Assembly: GCF_033807575.1 (NCBI RefSeq)
Contig: NC_084726.1
Location: forward strand, 6,014,001 to 6,078,000
Origin: Cydia pomonella
Taxonomy: Eukaryota > Arthropoda > Insecta > Lepidoptera > Tortricidae
Direction of reading: 5' to 3'
Length of the DNA stretch: 64,000 nucleotides
The position numbers and the translations under genes are program-made. Position 1 is the first letter of the stretch. Every line of letters begins with the position of its first letter. Shown piece by piece: positions 11,436 to 22,375 of this stretch. The notes under the pieces are model-generated. The model was given only the letters and a program-made list of their open reading frames with translations, had not been told where the DNA came from and did no database searches.

Positions 11436-11644
11436 TAGGGCCAGTTTCACAATGTCCAAGAAAAGTCCTGAAATAGCTACTTGCCACTTATCTGACGAAT
11501 AAAGTCATGGTTGGCGTTTCACAATCTTCAAATAAGCTGAACTGTAGATAAAGTGCTATGTTTCGGATTAAGGTTTATCTGGCAGTTTATTTTTTTGTTA
11601 TTTAGCTATCCAAACTTTACTTGGACATTGTGAAACAGGCCCTA
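11436..11644. repeat. MITE with 24-bp TIR and TA target duplication
   Basis: GGGCCAGTTTCACAATGTCC (from 11438) and GGACATTGTGAAACAGGCCC (to 11642) are inverted with one mismatch, and a TA lies on both outer sides (11436-11437, 11643-11644). TA duplication suits mobilisation by a Tc1/mariner-type transposase. No coding content. Confidence 0.75.
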
Positions 11645-11939
11645 AATATAACCGTAATATTTTAACGAAGCGATATTTTATACCTTTATCTTTAATAATA
11701 AAAATCAGCTTTAATTCATTGAATATTCTACACCACTTTACAAAGTTCAGTATTTTACTAATGAATGCTTATTTTTTTCAGGTAAATTCGCTACTCTATA
11801 TTAAATTAAGCCGCTTTCAAAGGTAAGAATTAATTGAATATCCCAATTAGTAGTTGGATACGATCTTTAATGAATATTTAACATTTAAAGCTTTATTATT
11901 TAAGCCTCATTTAGTTTTGTTAACATACCTATCACGGAA

Positions 11940-12096
11940 TAAGTATAGTCTGGCAAACCAAATTTGTCAGTAAATAAGAGCAAATAAAACTATACTCATC
12001 CCTGTCTTTGGGTGTTAGTACTAGCACGAGATATAGACAGTATGATTCTCTCCGTATATGTTTGAAATGAGACAGTCCCTGACCAAACTATACTTA
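11940..12096. repeat. 157-bp MITE with TAAGTATAGT ends
   Basis: TAAGTATAGTCTGGC at 11940 and CCAAACTATACTTA ending at 12096 form inverted termini. No open frame inside. Confidence 0.65.
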
Positions 12097-12387
12097 ATAA
12101 TACAGGATGGGCAAATAAGAAGTATTCATTTTGTTTTTAAATTTTAACTATATCAAGTTCAAAGATTATTAAGTATTGTTTTAAATATATATTATCCAGG
12201 GTTGGAAAATATATGCGGAACATAATGTCTGAAATATGTCCATCTCTATCAACAGGCAAATGTAAGCCCTTATCATCGCAATTTTCAGCATATTTCGCAC
12301 ATTTTCGGCTTTATCTTAGTAAATTTGTGTCGGATAGTCGGTTTTAACTCTTTAAATTTCATCAGCTTATCAGCATAGCAAATAGGC

Positions 12388-12585
12388 CCTAAAACTCTAC
12401 ACATACTTAACATACAATATGTACTATATATAAACCTACTTTTATAAGACTATCACAAAGCATCAAATGAACGCTTAACTCGACCGCCCAAAAAAGTGTT
12501 ATGTTATTTACTTTCCCTCCCAAATCGACCCTAAAGCTCCTCACATACTTAACACACAATATGTACTATAGGCTATAACCCTACG
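12388..12585 (+). repeat. Local direct duplication (spacing ~141 bp)
   Basis: CCCTAAAACTCTACACATAC (near 12388) recurs as CCCTAAAGCTCCTCACATAC (near 12529), each followed by TTAACAYACAATATGTACTA. The two copies differ by a few substitutions, so the duplication is not recent. Confidence 0.65.
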
Positions 12586-12820
12586 TTTGAAGCGGCATTT
12601 AAACTCGATGACGATATCGAGACCTCTCAAATTCGACAATGTTCTCAAGGAGCGAGATCATAAAACCTTTTCTATAGGAGCAAGGTGTGGGCGGTAGCGG
12701 ATTAGTATGCTTTGAGAGGATAATAATCAAACATCTACAAAAGCTAAAGGATAAACAAATAAAATAAATATGTACGGGATGACAGATGCTACGTGTACTA
12801 TCATAAATTATTTAAAAACT

Positions 12821-13086
12821 GAAATAAATGTCATGTACGAAGAAAAAGTGACCAAGGCCTCCAGTGTCCAGTTGTGGTATCGAATCAGAGTCCTCTGCTA
12901 TCTCGGCAGGTGCCTAAGCCCCTCGGGTCACTTTGAAAAATTCGACCCATGCCACCCACGCCGTGCTGACCCGGGTAGCCTAGGGGCTTATTAGGCACCT
13001 GCCGCGATAGCAAAGGACGCTAGTTAGATTTCAACCCTGCACTGGAGGCCTTGGTCACTTTTTCTTCGTGTGTGATATTTATTTCG
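12821..13086. repeat. Head-to-head (foldback) pair of SINE-B sequences
   Basis: The left arm 12821-12929 (GAAATAAATGTCATGTACGA, AGTGACCAAGGCCTCCAGTG, GGCAGGTGCCTAAGCCCCT) is mirrored by 12969-13086. Arms are about 110 bp with a ~40-bp centre. Each arm matches the SINE-B copy at 16166-16262 and, in the other orientation, 45985-46100. Confidence 0.75.
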
Positions 13087-13202
13087 GTTTGTAATTTATA
13101 TAGTATGTGTTTCTACTTAAACCGAATACATAACACGAATACGAAGCTATATTGAACGCCTCGTGTAAAAGGCAACCACTAAGATTCTTTTATATATTTA
13201 TT

Positions 13203-13330
13203 ACAGATCGCTCCTCAGCGATTAGACCGGTAGCTGATACCTTTATTCAATTGTCTTTGTGTATGTTTCTGTACTTACATAATATACACATTGTAAACTG
13301 TGTATAGTATAAAAGGGTAGGTAATGTATT
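13203..13330 (+). repeat. LINE 3' end fragment (family L1)
   Basis: GATCGCTCCTCAGCGATTAG ACCGG... forms the small stem-loop typical of this 3' end and is followed by TTTCTGTACTTACATAATAT-like T/A text. Better copies are at 17217-17345 and 17472-17960. Confidence 0.5.
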
Positions 13331-13831
13331 GTATTCTCGGATCAGCTGAAAACTTTCGCGACCGTTCTATTGACACTTCTGATTTAGGTCAACCGCTTTC
13401 CACTTATCTCTTGAACCTAACTCATCATATCTCCTTTCTCATCTGTACCATCGAATGGTGTGCATAAAAACCGAATTTCCAGCAGTCTGTAATTGATGAA
13501 CAGTCTATGACTGTCCGAATCTTCGGGCCTTCAATAATTTACAAAAGGTTATATCTTCTATGAAATATATGAGGAGATAAATCTTTTTGAAAGTGAGTGA
13601 ATGTATGAGAAAAGCCTGCAGGTTATCGGGGAAGTTACATTCGAGAATGGAAATTCTAGCCTCATTTGTATGATGAATGGGAATGTAATTGACAGGGCCG
13701 CATAACTTTGTCGTGATCATGGGGTAATATACGAACAAGGGAGAGTTTCAGTACGTATTTACATAAAAAGTATATATATAGTCATAACGGAGGGAATACA
13801 ATAGTTTTATAACTTAAGATTAGAAATTTTA

Positions 13832-13983
13832 TAACCTCAAAAGTAGTGGTAACTTTTTCCTCCAAAATTAAATCTTAATAATTATGTGAATTATAGCGTA
13901 GTTTACATAATTATTGTACAGCAATTTTAGATATCACAGGCACTTTCGGAAGAACAACTTAATTACCACTACTTTTGAGGTTA
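13832..13983. repeat. 152-bp MITE with perfect 21-bp TIR
   Basis: TAACCTCAAAAGTAGTGGTA (from 13832) is perfectly complementary to the right end 13963-13983. Inside, AATAATTATGT and ACATAATTATT form a second nested hairpin, so almost the whole unit can fold back. TA at each edge fits a TA target duplication. Confidence 0.8.
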
Positions 13984-14024
13984 GAAAAATTAAAAACTTA
14001 AAAAAAAACGGGGTATAGGAATAC

Positions 14025-14340
14025 CGGTCTGGCGCAGTCGGTAGTGGCCATGACTATGAAGCTGGGTGGTCCTGGGTTGGTCAAGCCTCCTATTCATCAT
14101 TTTTTAACGCTCGTTAGTGACCCTGTTTACGAAGCAGGAGGTCCCGGGCTCGAATCCCGGTAAGTGCATTTATATGTGTGTTCACGAATATTATGTTCTT
14201 GAGTTATGGATGTTATTTATGTATCCAAGTATGTAATTATCTATATATATGTTTATTGCCGCCTAGTACCTATAGTACAAGCTTTTGCTTAGTTTATGGC
14301 TAGGTCGATCTGTGTCAGATTTTACCTAATGCAGGGTTCC
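14025..14340 (+). repeat. tRNA-derived SINE-A copy
   Basis: Begins with a box A-like TCTGGCGCAGTCGGTAGTGG and has a second tRNA-like head with AGGTCCCGGGCTCGAATCCC (box B-like) near 14142-14160. The body continues TAAGTGCATTTATATGTG and ends near GTACAAGCTTTTGCTTAGTT. An internal pol III promoter is expected; the element has no coding capacity and would rely on LINE proteins. Confidence 0.7.
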
Positions 14341-14794
14341 CAAACTGTGCGCCGCGGTGCCCTGGTTCGCCGTAGACAGAACACAGGGGCGCTATGGGCA
14401 ATCCTCCTCACCATGTTACCTATCTATTTCAAATAGCCTATATAGAGGATAGATAGATATTACATTTTAAATTTTTGCAAGTGCGCCGCGGACTGAAAGA
14501 GATTGGGAACAACTGGCCTTATTTTTATTAATTTCTTACATGCAAGGATTAGGGATGCGTGCGTTGGAAGCGTCTATCATTATCATTTTTTTTTAATAAG
14601 TCTATTAATTGAAACACAACATTAAAATTCTATGTAAGAAGCCTATTTTTTTAATTCATCTAGAACACGTTTCCAGATCTAGTTTTGTTCTTAAATCCTT
14701 GAGCTTAATAGTTTACTTAATATATGCGATTTTTTTAATGGGTCATAGACGATCTACGATCTAGTAGGCATAGATGGTATATACAGATGTCAAT

Positions 14795-14930
14795 CACAAT
14801 GAAAAAATCAACGATGGTCAACTCTGGCCAACGTGGGACTGGAACCCACATCTTTGGATTGCCTGTCCAATGCAATGTCCAACGAAGGTGTGGGTTCGAT
14901 TTTTTCATGTATATACAATTTATAGATTGT
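14795..14930 (-). repeat. tRNA-like SINE-C copy
   Basis: On the minus strand: GGCAATCCAAAGATGTGGGT TCCAGTCCCACGTTGG then GATTTTTTCATTGTGATTGA CATCTGT. The segment just 5' (GAACCCACACCTTCG...) is an imperfect inverted copy of the head, giving a long hairpin. The second copy, 57257-57370, has the same hairpin arrangement. Confidence 0.65.
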
Positions 14931-16165
14931 AATGTCTCCACAATAAGAAATTAAAAAAACTTTAACATTAAAGGCATGGATGGATTTAAGGTCCTTACCG
15001 TCAATCGCTTAAAAACGTAGAGCGTCTTAAATCTAAATCTCAATATTATAAATATTTTCGAGGAAAATATCCCGTAATGTCCGGCAGAATGTCCTCCCTC
15101 GATATTTATGCACTATTCGAGATCATATTGCGACGGACAAAAACTCAGAGGACGGATATGAAACTTCGGGAAAGATTGCAGGTTGGTCGGCCATTTTGAA
15201 ATGCAGTTTTAGGATTTATTATTCCAATAGTTTTCGTTTTATTATACTTTTTCAGGTTGAATTATGTAAGATGAGTTTAATACGGTAATCAGGTATCTGA
15301 ATCTTGGAGGATTTAACAACTGGAGCCGCCTTGTCTGTAGTTATCTGTACACAACAGTCTGCCGATTTTTGCGAGGGAGGGGCACATCAAATGTACTATA
15401 TTATACATTACGTACAAATTCCATGTGAGCCATGTCAGATAAACGTCAGTCCATACAATACATATGACCCTTGGCCGAGGTTGTTAAATCCTCCAAGATC
15501 TAAACAGTTTTTGGGTCCACAAATTTTACAAAGTTTTCCCCCTTCCTGATGACATAATTGTAAAAAATAGTGTATATAATGATTAAGATATTTTAATCAG
15601 GACATTTTGTAATTCAACCACTGTGGACGAAGTCGCAGGCGAAACTAGTATGTGCATAAAGCAGTCAAACGTCAAAGCGAAAAATACGTTTAGCGGGCAT
15701 TTTAAAATGCAATTCAAGTTAATTTATTATTCAAGATACGCATGCAGAATATTTCATGAACAGCGGGCCGATTCTGTATAAAAAATTGAAATGGTTTTCA
15801 TCTCATTTTGATACTTTGAGTCGTGTCATCAGGCAACTCACGCGCACCTATAGACAAAGTCATAAGACAAGTGTAATCTTGACCTGCGGTGGCAGCATGA
15901 TTGAATTTTTATCACCTGTCACTATGCCTGTCATTTTCACACGTACGGTCGGTTCCCCAACTTGTAACTAAGTAGACATACTAAATTGTATAGAAAAAAG
16001 CATTCTTATTTTAGGGAACTGACTGTACATACTTATTAGACCGTGACAGGCATGATAACAGGCGGTAAAAATGCGACCGTGCTTAGCCCGCAGGAGGTCA
16101 TGGCACCACGTTGTACCTAATGGTATTATGGTTCCATCGAAAGCATCGAATAAAGTATGTAAACA
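14931..16165. other. Non-coding DNA, nothing recognised
   Basis: Small frames only. A short GACGAAGTCGCAGGCGAAAC string near 15628 looks like the edge of a common interspersed repeat, but too little is present to define an element. Confidence 0.4.
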
Positions 16166-16262
16166 GAAATAAATGTCATTTATGTACTTTACAAAAAAGT
16201 GACGAAGACTTCCAGTGACCAGGGCTGGAATCCAGCGTCCTCTGCTTGCCTCCCCTCCCCTC
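16166..16262 (-). repeat. tRNA-derived SINE-B fragment
   Basis: GAAATAAATGTCATTTATGT, AAAAGTGACGAAGACTTCCA, GTGACCAGGGCTGGAATCCA then GCGTCCTCTGC. Read on the minus strand it carries a box B-like GGATTCCAGCC. Matches the arms of 12821-13086. Confidence 0.6.
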
Positions 16263-16659
16263 GGCCACCCAAATCACGGCGGCAATTTTTTCCAAGTATA
16301 TGCAATTTCCTAAGGGCTTGGCGCCTCCTGTAGAGTTTGGACCGACAACAACATTGACCTCCGAGTCTCTTTCTCGCGGAAAGAGCCTGCACCACTATCT
16401 AACTTCTAGCTTTCCAGAATTATTTAAGAAAGCTTCAGAAATATAGCAAAGGAGTAAGCGAAATCTTTATTAAAAATAGTTACCACATGTGAATCAAAAA
16501 ATTTAAACAATCCCAGATAATTTTAAAGTTCTCCCTTTACATTTATGCCAAAGTACGCTTTTTCAATGGCTCAAGCAACAAATGTTTTATTCAACGAATG
16601 TCCTCTTCGACAGAAACACGTTAAGTCTAGTTTTTTAGTGCTTAATTTTAGTCTAGTCA

Positions 16660-16880
16660 GGCCTATGGAACTCTCCGCGCGAGCTCGGATTTATACCTAC
16701 GAATCTCGTCCCGTTCACGGTACAAAAGCAAGCCAGTTGGTTGTCACACGCGCTCACGTACGCACGTCGCGTCGCCGCGCGCTCGAATATGCCAAAATGT
16801 ATGCGAAAGAAATATCTTCGTCACGAACAAATAACACAGCTTGTGGTGTGGATGGATGCAAAAAAAAACAAAACTAATAA
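16660..16880. other. CpG-rich patch with a 110-codon frame of unknown meaning
   Basis: Between about 16670 and 16790 CpG-rich strings (CTCCGCGCGAGCTCGG, CACGTCGCGTCGCCGCGCGC) stand out from AT-rich flanks. A plus frame 16545-16877 spans it, but the peptide shows no motif I know and codon content looks like a by-product of GC bias. It could be a promoter region, a MITE of GC-rich type or chance. Confidence 0.3.
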
Positions 16881-17216
16881 AAAATATCGTTTTTGCTCTT
16901 CCGATAGATAGTAAAAGTAAGTAGACATTCTCAATATAAGTACACCTATTGTTATTATTTTTAATTACGATGTATGTCTATTTATGTTTTCTATAATATT
17001 TTTCTTTATTGTGTAACATAAATCTCCGTCTAGTTTTAAACTTTAAGCGAAGTTTTACAATTAATTTTTGTTGGGTTCATTGTGCGGTTTATAAAACGGC
17101 GTAAACACTGCGGTTACTGATCGGAGAGACCTTTTAAAATGTTTCGCAGTCACTCGTCAGAATGAAACGCATAAACGGAATATTATAATTACTTATTGCA
17201 ACTTATCTCTTGTCTT

Positions 17217-17345
17217 GGTTGTCTGGAAGAGATCGCTTTTTAGCGATAGGACCGCCTGTTTTCAGGTAAGAGTAGGTAGTCTTAAGCTTGTATTTCGCTT
17301 TTGGTGTATTTTTTAACTGTATGGTGCACAATAAAAAATATTTAC
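17217..17345 (+). repeat. LINE 3' end, family L1
   Basis: GGTTGTCTGGAAGAGATCGC TTTTTAGCGATAGGACCGCC, then GTGCACAATAAAAAATATTT. GATCGCTTTTTAGCGAT is a perfect stem-loop, a probable recognition structure for the LINE reverse transcriptase; AATAAA gives the poly(A) signal. Confidence 0.65.
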
Positions 17346-17471
17346 TTAACTACTTACTTATCTTGCTCATAGTTATTTTACGCTACCCTTTCATACAGCT
17401 AATGACAAGTTCTAATGCTAGTTTGACCATTAATACTTTTATTTGTACCTACTTAATTAGGTAGATAGTAA

Positions 17472-17960
17472 GGTTGTCTGGAAGAGATCGCTTTTTAGCG
17501 ATAAGACCGCCTGTTGTTTACCTCTTCTTTATGTGTTGTATTATTTGTACTGTTTCTGTATGGTAGGCTTGAGTCGGTCAGGACCGAAGAACTAAAAGGA
17601 ATGAAATCCCATCACGGACCGAAAGGAACTAGTTCATCTTAAGCGCTCTTAATCGGTCTCGGTCCTTTAGTTCAGTAGTCGGTACGTCGGTACCTAGTAA
17701 CAAATCGGTCGGGAGCGAATGATCGGAATGAGTCAAGGTCAAGAAAGTAGCTCGCTCACGCTCTCGCTCTGTTTATTTACAAGCGAGAGCAAGACACATA
17801 CCTAGTCATCCTCATTATTGCAAGTGAACTAAAGGAACTAAAAGAGCGAACTAGTTCCTTTGACCGATTGACCGAGATCGGAGCGCTCTTTTTAAAGACC
17901 GAGCGGGCACAACTCTACTGTATTGAGGTGTGCAATAAAGATTATTTGTATTGTAGATAT
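17472..17960 (+). repeat. Second LINE 3' end (L1), split by an insertion
   Basis: The same GATCGCTTTTTAGCGAT hairpin block at 17472-17520 is followed by TGTTTCTGTATGG, then ~350 bp of unrelated DNA (about 17570-17922), then ACTGTATTGAGGTGTGCAAT AAAGATTATTTGTATTG, the expected end of the tail. Confidence 0.6.
17570..17922. repeat. ~350-bp insertion with partly palindromic GGTC/GAACTA sequence
   Basis: Interrupts the LINE tail. It contains TAGGCTTGAGTCGGTCAGGA on the left and AGAGCGCTC-rich text plus GCGGGCACAACTCTA on the right (complement TAGAGTTGTGCCCGC), with repeated GGTCC/GAACTA blocks in both orientations. A nonautonomous DNA transposon is likely; termini are not exact enough to prove it. 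Confidence 0.5.
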
Positions 17961-18174
17961 CGTCTATAGAATCTATAGTTAAAGTAGGTACTTATTTGTA
18001 AGATCATTTCTAAGCGTCGGCAACCCTAGTGTTGCGCCAGTGCGTGCGGTGCGGGGAGCGGCGCGTTGAAGGTTTGCGTTTTCTTTGAGAGATAAGTATC
18101 TGTTCGTAAGAACTATTATATAATCTGTGGTCTAGTTTAAAGATTACTTTGCATGTGCTATTGTGTAGCAATAT

Positions 18175-18262
18175 TTTTGTACTGGAACTTTGTATGCGAA
18201 TGCCGTTGGGCCGCAGCGCCGTGTCGCATTCGCGAGTCATTCGCTCACGTAAGTCGCTGCGT
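18175..18262. repeat. Partial copy of GC-rich MITE family M1
   Basis: Minus-strand reading GACTTACGTGAGCGAATGAC TCGCGAATGCGACACGGCGC and GGCCCAACGGCATTCG matches the left part of the copy at 21770-21965. The other half is missing or too diverged. Confidence 0.65.
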
Positions 18263-19255
18263 AGTCGAAAACCATAACAAATTAATGAATTAGAATCGAC
18301 CTCCAGTGAGATATTTTCTACGATTATTTAAGAAATAGTGCCAATGCACTGAGTTTCGGCAGTTCTTGGCAGCGTATTGGCTTGTTGTCTTAATAATGGC
18401 CTGCGTATGCCTTTCGAAATGCATATATGTGAATAACTTACCATTTATTTTGAATTTTGTGTGATATTCGTATTTCTTTTTTCTTGTATTTTCCTGACAT
18501 AATCTTTTATTTTATTTTCTGAATTTTTATTGTTGAAATGACCGATTTAATTTTGTATATTTTATTAATGTTTCTTAATTTTAAGTTACATAAATTTCCT
18601 GTTGTATATATTTCTACGCCAGTGATGGCAGAATATGCTGTTCTATACCAAAAAACAACGACACCAGAATTGTATATACCATATTCTATGAAATAAATTA
18701 TTATGAATTATAAAGATACGTAATAGGTACTTAAGATTTCGCCGTGCGTAGCTTTTGCTGTATTTACAGTTGCCTTGACTCGTATTGTCACCTCATTAAA
18801 GGTTAGATTTGAAAAATCTGCAAGACATCGTGGATGACACGAACAATATCTCTACAGCATTTCTTCACCACTTCAATGGTTGGCAGTACTCAACTGTGCG
18901 TTTGTCAGCTTGTTACCCTCCTATATCATAATTGAATTCAATTCATAATCTTTAATCTCTAAATCACATGCTAAACATTACAATAATAAAAATAGTCTTA
19001 AATTTAAATCACTAAAAGTATATTAAAAAATAATAATAATAATAATAATTACTTGAAGTAAAAAAAATACAAAATGTCAATCACTACCTATTTATTTACA
19101 TAAAAATATAAGTAGTTAGCTAAATGTTAAAACTCTAAGAAAATCAATATTCTCTACTATAAATAATTAAGTCTAGACTTAATTATATACTTTACGATTA
19201 TTTTTGTAACTGTTTATATCTTTAATTATAGTCTCACCTAAAATTGTTCATGGTT
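18263..19255. other. AT-rich DNA with a (TAA)n microsatellite
   Basis: 19031-19050 is a run of TAA units. CCATATTCTATGAAATAAAT near 18679 resembles a LINE tail. Nothing else recognised. Confidence 0.45.
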
Positions 19256-19545
19256 ATTATAATATACGGTGAATATTTTTGATACGCTCGCATAATGATA
19301 GGGTAGTTAGTTAAGACCCTAATGAACACACATTCATAGGTTTTAAAAAAACCTTAAATACTACTTTTATTTTTCCTCATAAAATAATTCTTTTAATAAT
19401 GGCATTTAGTGACGTGACGTCACAAGTGATCACAATGTACGAAAAACATTGCCGCTCAAAAAAAAAATGCTCTGGTGGTTAAGTTTCAAAAAATCTTTTA
19501 AATTTGCGGTTATATCAAAAATACACACTGTATAGTAAACCTATT
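19256..19545 (+). repeat. Dispersed repeat R5, copy 1
   Basis: ACACACATTCATAGGTTTTA, TTTATTTTTCCTCATAAAAT, GTGACGTGACGTCACAAGTG and AAAATACACACTGTATAG occur in the same order at 52995-53352. Ends resemble TACAGxGTGT inverted termini, better kept in the second copy. Confidence 0.6.
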
Positions 19546-19603
19546 CGGCAGCGCAAGGCAAAGGCCCTTTCAGATGCCCATTAAGGGATATCTAATAGGG
19601 ATA

Positions 19604-19649
19604 TTTTTTTAGGTAGTTAGTTAAATATGTAACTAACTACCTAAAAAAA
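19604..19649. repeat. Perfect 20-bp hairpin with 6-nt loop
   Basis: TTTTTTTAGGTAGTTAGTTA at 19604-19623 is perfectly complementary to 19630-19649 around AATATG. Perfect pairing suggests either a very young MITE remnant or a maintained structure. No second copy of the whole hairpin seen. Confidence 0.8.
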
Positions 19650-20717
19650 ATGAAATGTATTGTATATTGCTATTATAAGTTAAGAAGTAAATATTCCTAA
19701 ATGTAATCTGAGTGTTAGCATGTAAGGTTTATCTGTTAGTGCTAATATTATATATATATTAAATAAAAATAAAAATAAAATATCGTAGGAACCCACATAA
19801 TCTCATGACAAGCGTGTGGTAACGAATGCAAACACAATTACCGTTCGCCAAAGGCGACTGTATGCCCGATGAAGTGGAACCACCACACAAACCTAAATAC
19901 AGGATGGCGTCAAAATAAGTTGACAAAGAATTTTTGGAATATTTATCTTACTTTACTTATAAACAGTTATTGAGTTTATCTGGAGGTACAATTTCAAAGT
20001 TTAGTTTGTTCCGGGTAGTAGGGGTGCCCAATTTTTTGGATACTTATCTATATTATCTATCTGTAATGATCTGTCAATGGTACTTACTAGTTTGGCACAA
20101 TGACCCAAAATTAGTCTTGGCCTCCAACACAATAGCCGCCAATTTACCCAGTCCTGCGCCGATGCACGCCAGTTTTCACTAATGCCGAGCTCACTCACTG
20201 TCAATGGTGAATAGTGTTGCCATCACGATTACTCACGCTACTACCAGCAAAACTAACTTGATTTACACTTGTCAAAGAAAGTAGGTCTTAGCCGCATCGA
20301 GTGCCCAGTTAGAGCGACCTACTTCTTTTCACTTTGACACTGAAAGTGGATTTTACTTTTCAAAACTGAATCAGATCTTATGATTGGTAAATGCATTTAC
20401 TTTTAGTGCAGTAGTAGTTGAGTTTTATGAATGCCAAAGGGAGAGTACGACTAAAAAAAGGCTCCTTATCAAAACCTGTTTTAGACACTTAAGAGACGCG
20501 AAAGCGTATCGTAATATGCGCGTAGGACGAGAGCCCTAAGAGTACATACAAGTTAAAATATTTAAGTCCGCACACGAAGCGTCGTCGTAGCGTAGCGTAA
20601 GAGATTACTGTCGTCATCACGACTGGCGTAGCATAAAACAGGTGTAAAAAAAAACTTCTGATACAATCAAACAATACAAAATCTTCATCTAACGAGAAAG
20701 TAACGTCGTCGATACAT

Positions 20718-20790
20718 TTTTTTTTATACTACGTCGGTGGCAAACAAGCATACGGCCCGCCTGATGGTAAGCAGTCCTCGTACGACACGA
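20718..20790 (+). repeat. Repeat R1 fragment, CCTGATGGTAAG core
   Basis: T-run, TATACTACGTCGGTGGCAAA, CGGCCCGCCTGATGGTAAGC. Truncated relative to 46579-46800. Confidence 0.7.
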
Positions 20791-20805
20791 TAGAAGCTTT
20801 ACCTT

Positions 20806-21004
20806 TTATTTGGCTGAGATATGTGAGCCTAAGCCTTCCTCTGCATTCTTGCCCTCCAGAATCTGTCGTGCCGTATCAGGTGGCCAACCATCTTGCCTTC
20901 TATTAGCTATTGTGTCTAACAGGCATCACTCTCCTGCCATGCTCAGTACCTCTTCGTTCGCCTTCCTTTCTGTCCAGCTAATCCTTAGCATCCTCCCGCA
21001 AGCG
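20806..21004 (-). pseudogene. LINE reverse-transcriptase ORF, C-terminal remnant
   Basis: Minus-strand translation reads RMLRISWTERKANEEVL, a signature I know from the end of RTE/BovB- and Jockey-like LINE ORFs (R.LRI.WT.R.TNE..L), then a stop and DTIANRRQDGWPPDTARQIL. About 65 codons survive. A premature stop and loss of everything upstream show it is dead. Sits directly after the R1 fragment. Confidence 0.65.
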
Positions 21005-21009
21005 CGCTG

Positions 21010-21765
21010 CAGGCGCGCTACGTGCTGATGAGGACAAGCGCTCTGCAGCACGAGCGGCAGGCGGACTAGCGCCTGCCCATACCCATCACTGTCCGATGAG
21101 TTTTACACCAGCTGGAACTGCCGCTGCGCCGCCTACTGCCTGCCTACCTATTTCAAAGGTGTCCAATCGCTCTCGGTCTCGTTGTCTCATATTTATTTAC
21201 TTATTTTATTTATAATATCTCCGATACTAACGAGTAGTCCGATACTGATAACGGGTGAGCCGTTGGGATGTTCGGAGCACCCCGAAAGCCGAGCTCAACC
21301 GAGCTAGAAAGACACACGACTGTTAAATGAATACTGCAAAATTGTATGTTTCCCGTTTATTTAACAAAGTTTGAGAAAATAAACTTTTAGTGCATTCTTA
21401 GCAGCTAATTATGAGCCTTGCATTAAGAAAGTGCAGTTTTCGTTGTGCCGTGGATAAACCTATTAGAGTTTAATTTAAATGAAAATTAACTTCTTCCTAT
21501 TTTCTTATTCACTATTTTCTGCAGTGGCTATTTCGCAGTAATATTCGCTATATTCATGAGATGTACCTATATAATGTGGAAAAGTTGTGAAAATATTTAC
21601 TGTTAACACATTCACCGCTGAGCTAAGGTCGTAGCCGATAACATGGGTTTCCTGGTATGTAGCGGAAATGCTTCGTAGAGGCAATATGACAATGTGTCGT
21701 CATTAGCGCTGAAAGGGTTATGGTGTGTTCACACTTAGCTAACGCGCAGTGTTCTCAGAGGGAGG
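21010..21765. other. Non-coding DNA, nothing recognised
   Basis: GC-rich up to about 21150, perhaps further LINE sequence beyond recognition, then AT-rich. No defendable feature. Confidence 0.4.
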
Positions 21766-21769
21766 AGAT

Positions 21770-21965
21770 CCCTTTTACAGCGCGGCTTACGTGGGCGATA
21801 ACTCGCGAATGCGACGCGGCGCGGCGTAGCGGCCCAACGACATTCGGAGATCGCCCACGTAGGACACTTCCATAGGTATCAAAGGATTGAATTCACCCGC
21901 GCCGCGCCGCTTCGCGTTCGCGAGTTATTCCCTCAGGTAAGACACTGCCTTAGGGATACGTTCAC
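21770..21965. repeat. GC-rich MITE, family M1, copy 2
   Basis: Ends CCCTTTTACAGCGCGGCTTA and (complement of right end) CCCTAAGGCAGTGTCTTAC, arms through GATAACTCGCGAA and GCGGCGCGGC. The internal AGATCGCCCACGTAGGACAC TTCCATAGGTATC is nearly identical to copy 1 at 2978-3163. Confidence 0.75.
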
Positions 21966-21969
21966 ATAT

Positions 21970-22284
21970 CTTTCACTTTTGTTTTGTAATTTTTTTTGTG
22001 TAAACTTGTTTATGTGCACTGAAGTGGCTTGCATTATTTTTCGGAACGATTATGTCTGGAAATATTAACCTTATCAAAAAAATATTCTCAAAGACCCCTA
22101 TTCATTTTGAAATACTTAAACAACACAACACACCATAGAATTGAAGACAAAAAACGTTTATCCCTCCCTTTACGGGTAGGGGAAGAGAGGTATCCTACAA
22201 AAAATGTTTCTTCTTTTTATTTTACCAATTTGCCGGCATGATTGATTTATATATCCATGCCGAATTGCAGCTTTCTAGCACTAA
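21970..22284. other. Non-coding DNA, nothing recognised
   Basis: No motif or repeat link found. Confidence 0.4.
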
Positions 22285-22375
22285 CAATCACGGAGCAAAA
22301 CCTCAAACGAATAGACAGACAGACGGACACGGCGAAACTATAAGGGTTCCTAGTTGACTACGGAGCCCTTCTAAT
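22285..22375 (+). repeat. End fragment of a GGGTTCCGTA-type element (family G)
   Basis: AATCACGGAGCAAAACCTCA, AGACAGACAGACGGACACGG, AACTATAAGGGTTCCTAGTT GACTACGGAGCCCTTC. This is the 3' terminal part; complete relatives are at 24275-25045 and 30925-31750. Confidence 0.6.

Noticed and set aside
16545..16877. 110-codon frame across a CpG-rich patch as a host gene
   Set aside because: No motif, no splice context and a composition that produces open frames by itself.
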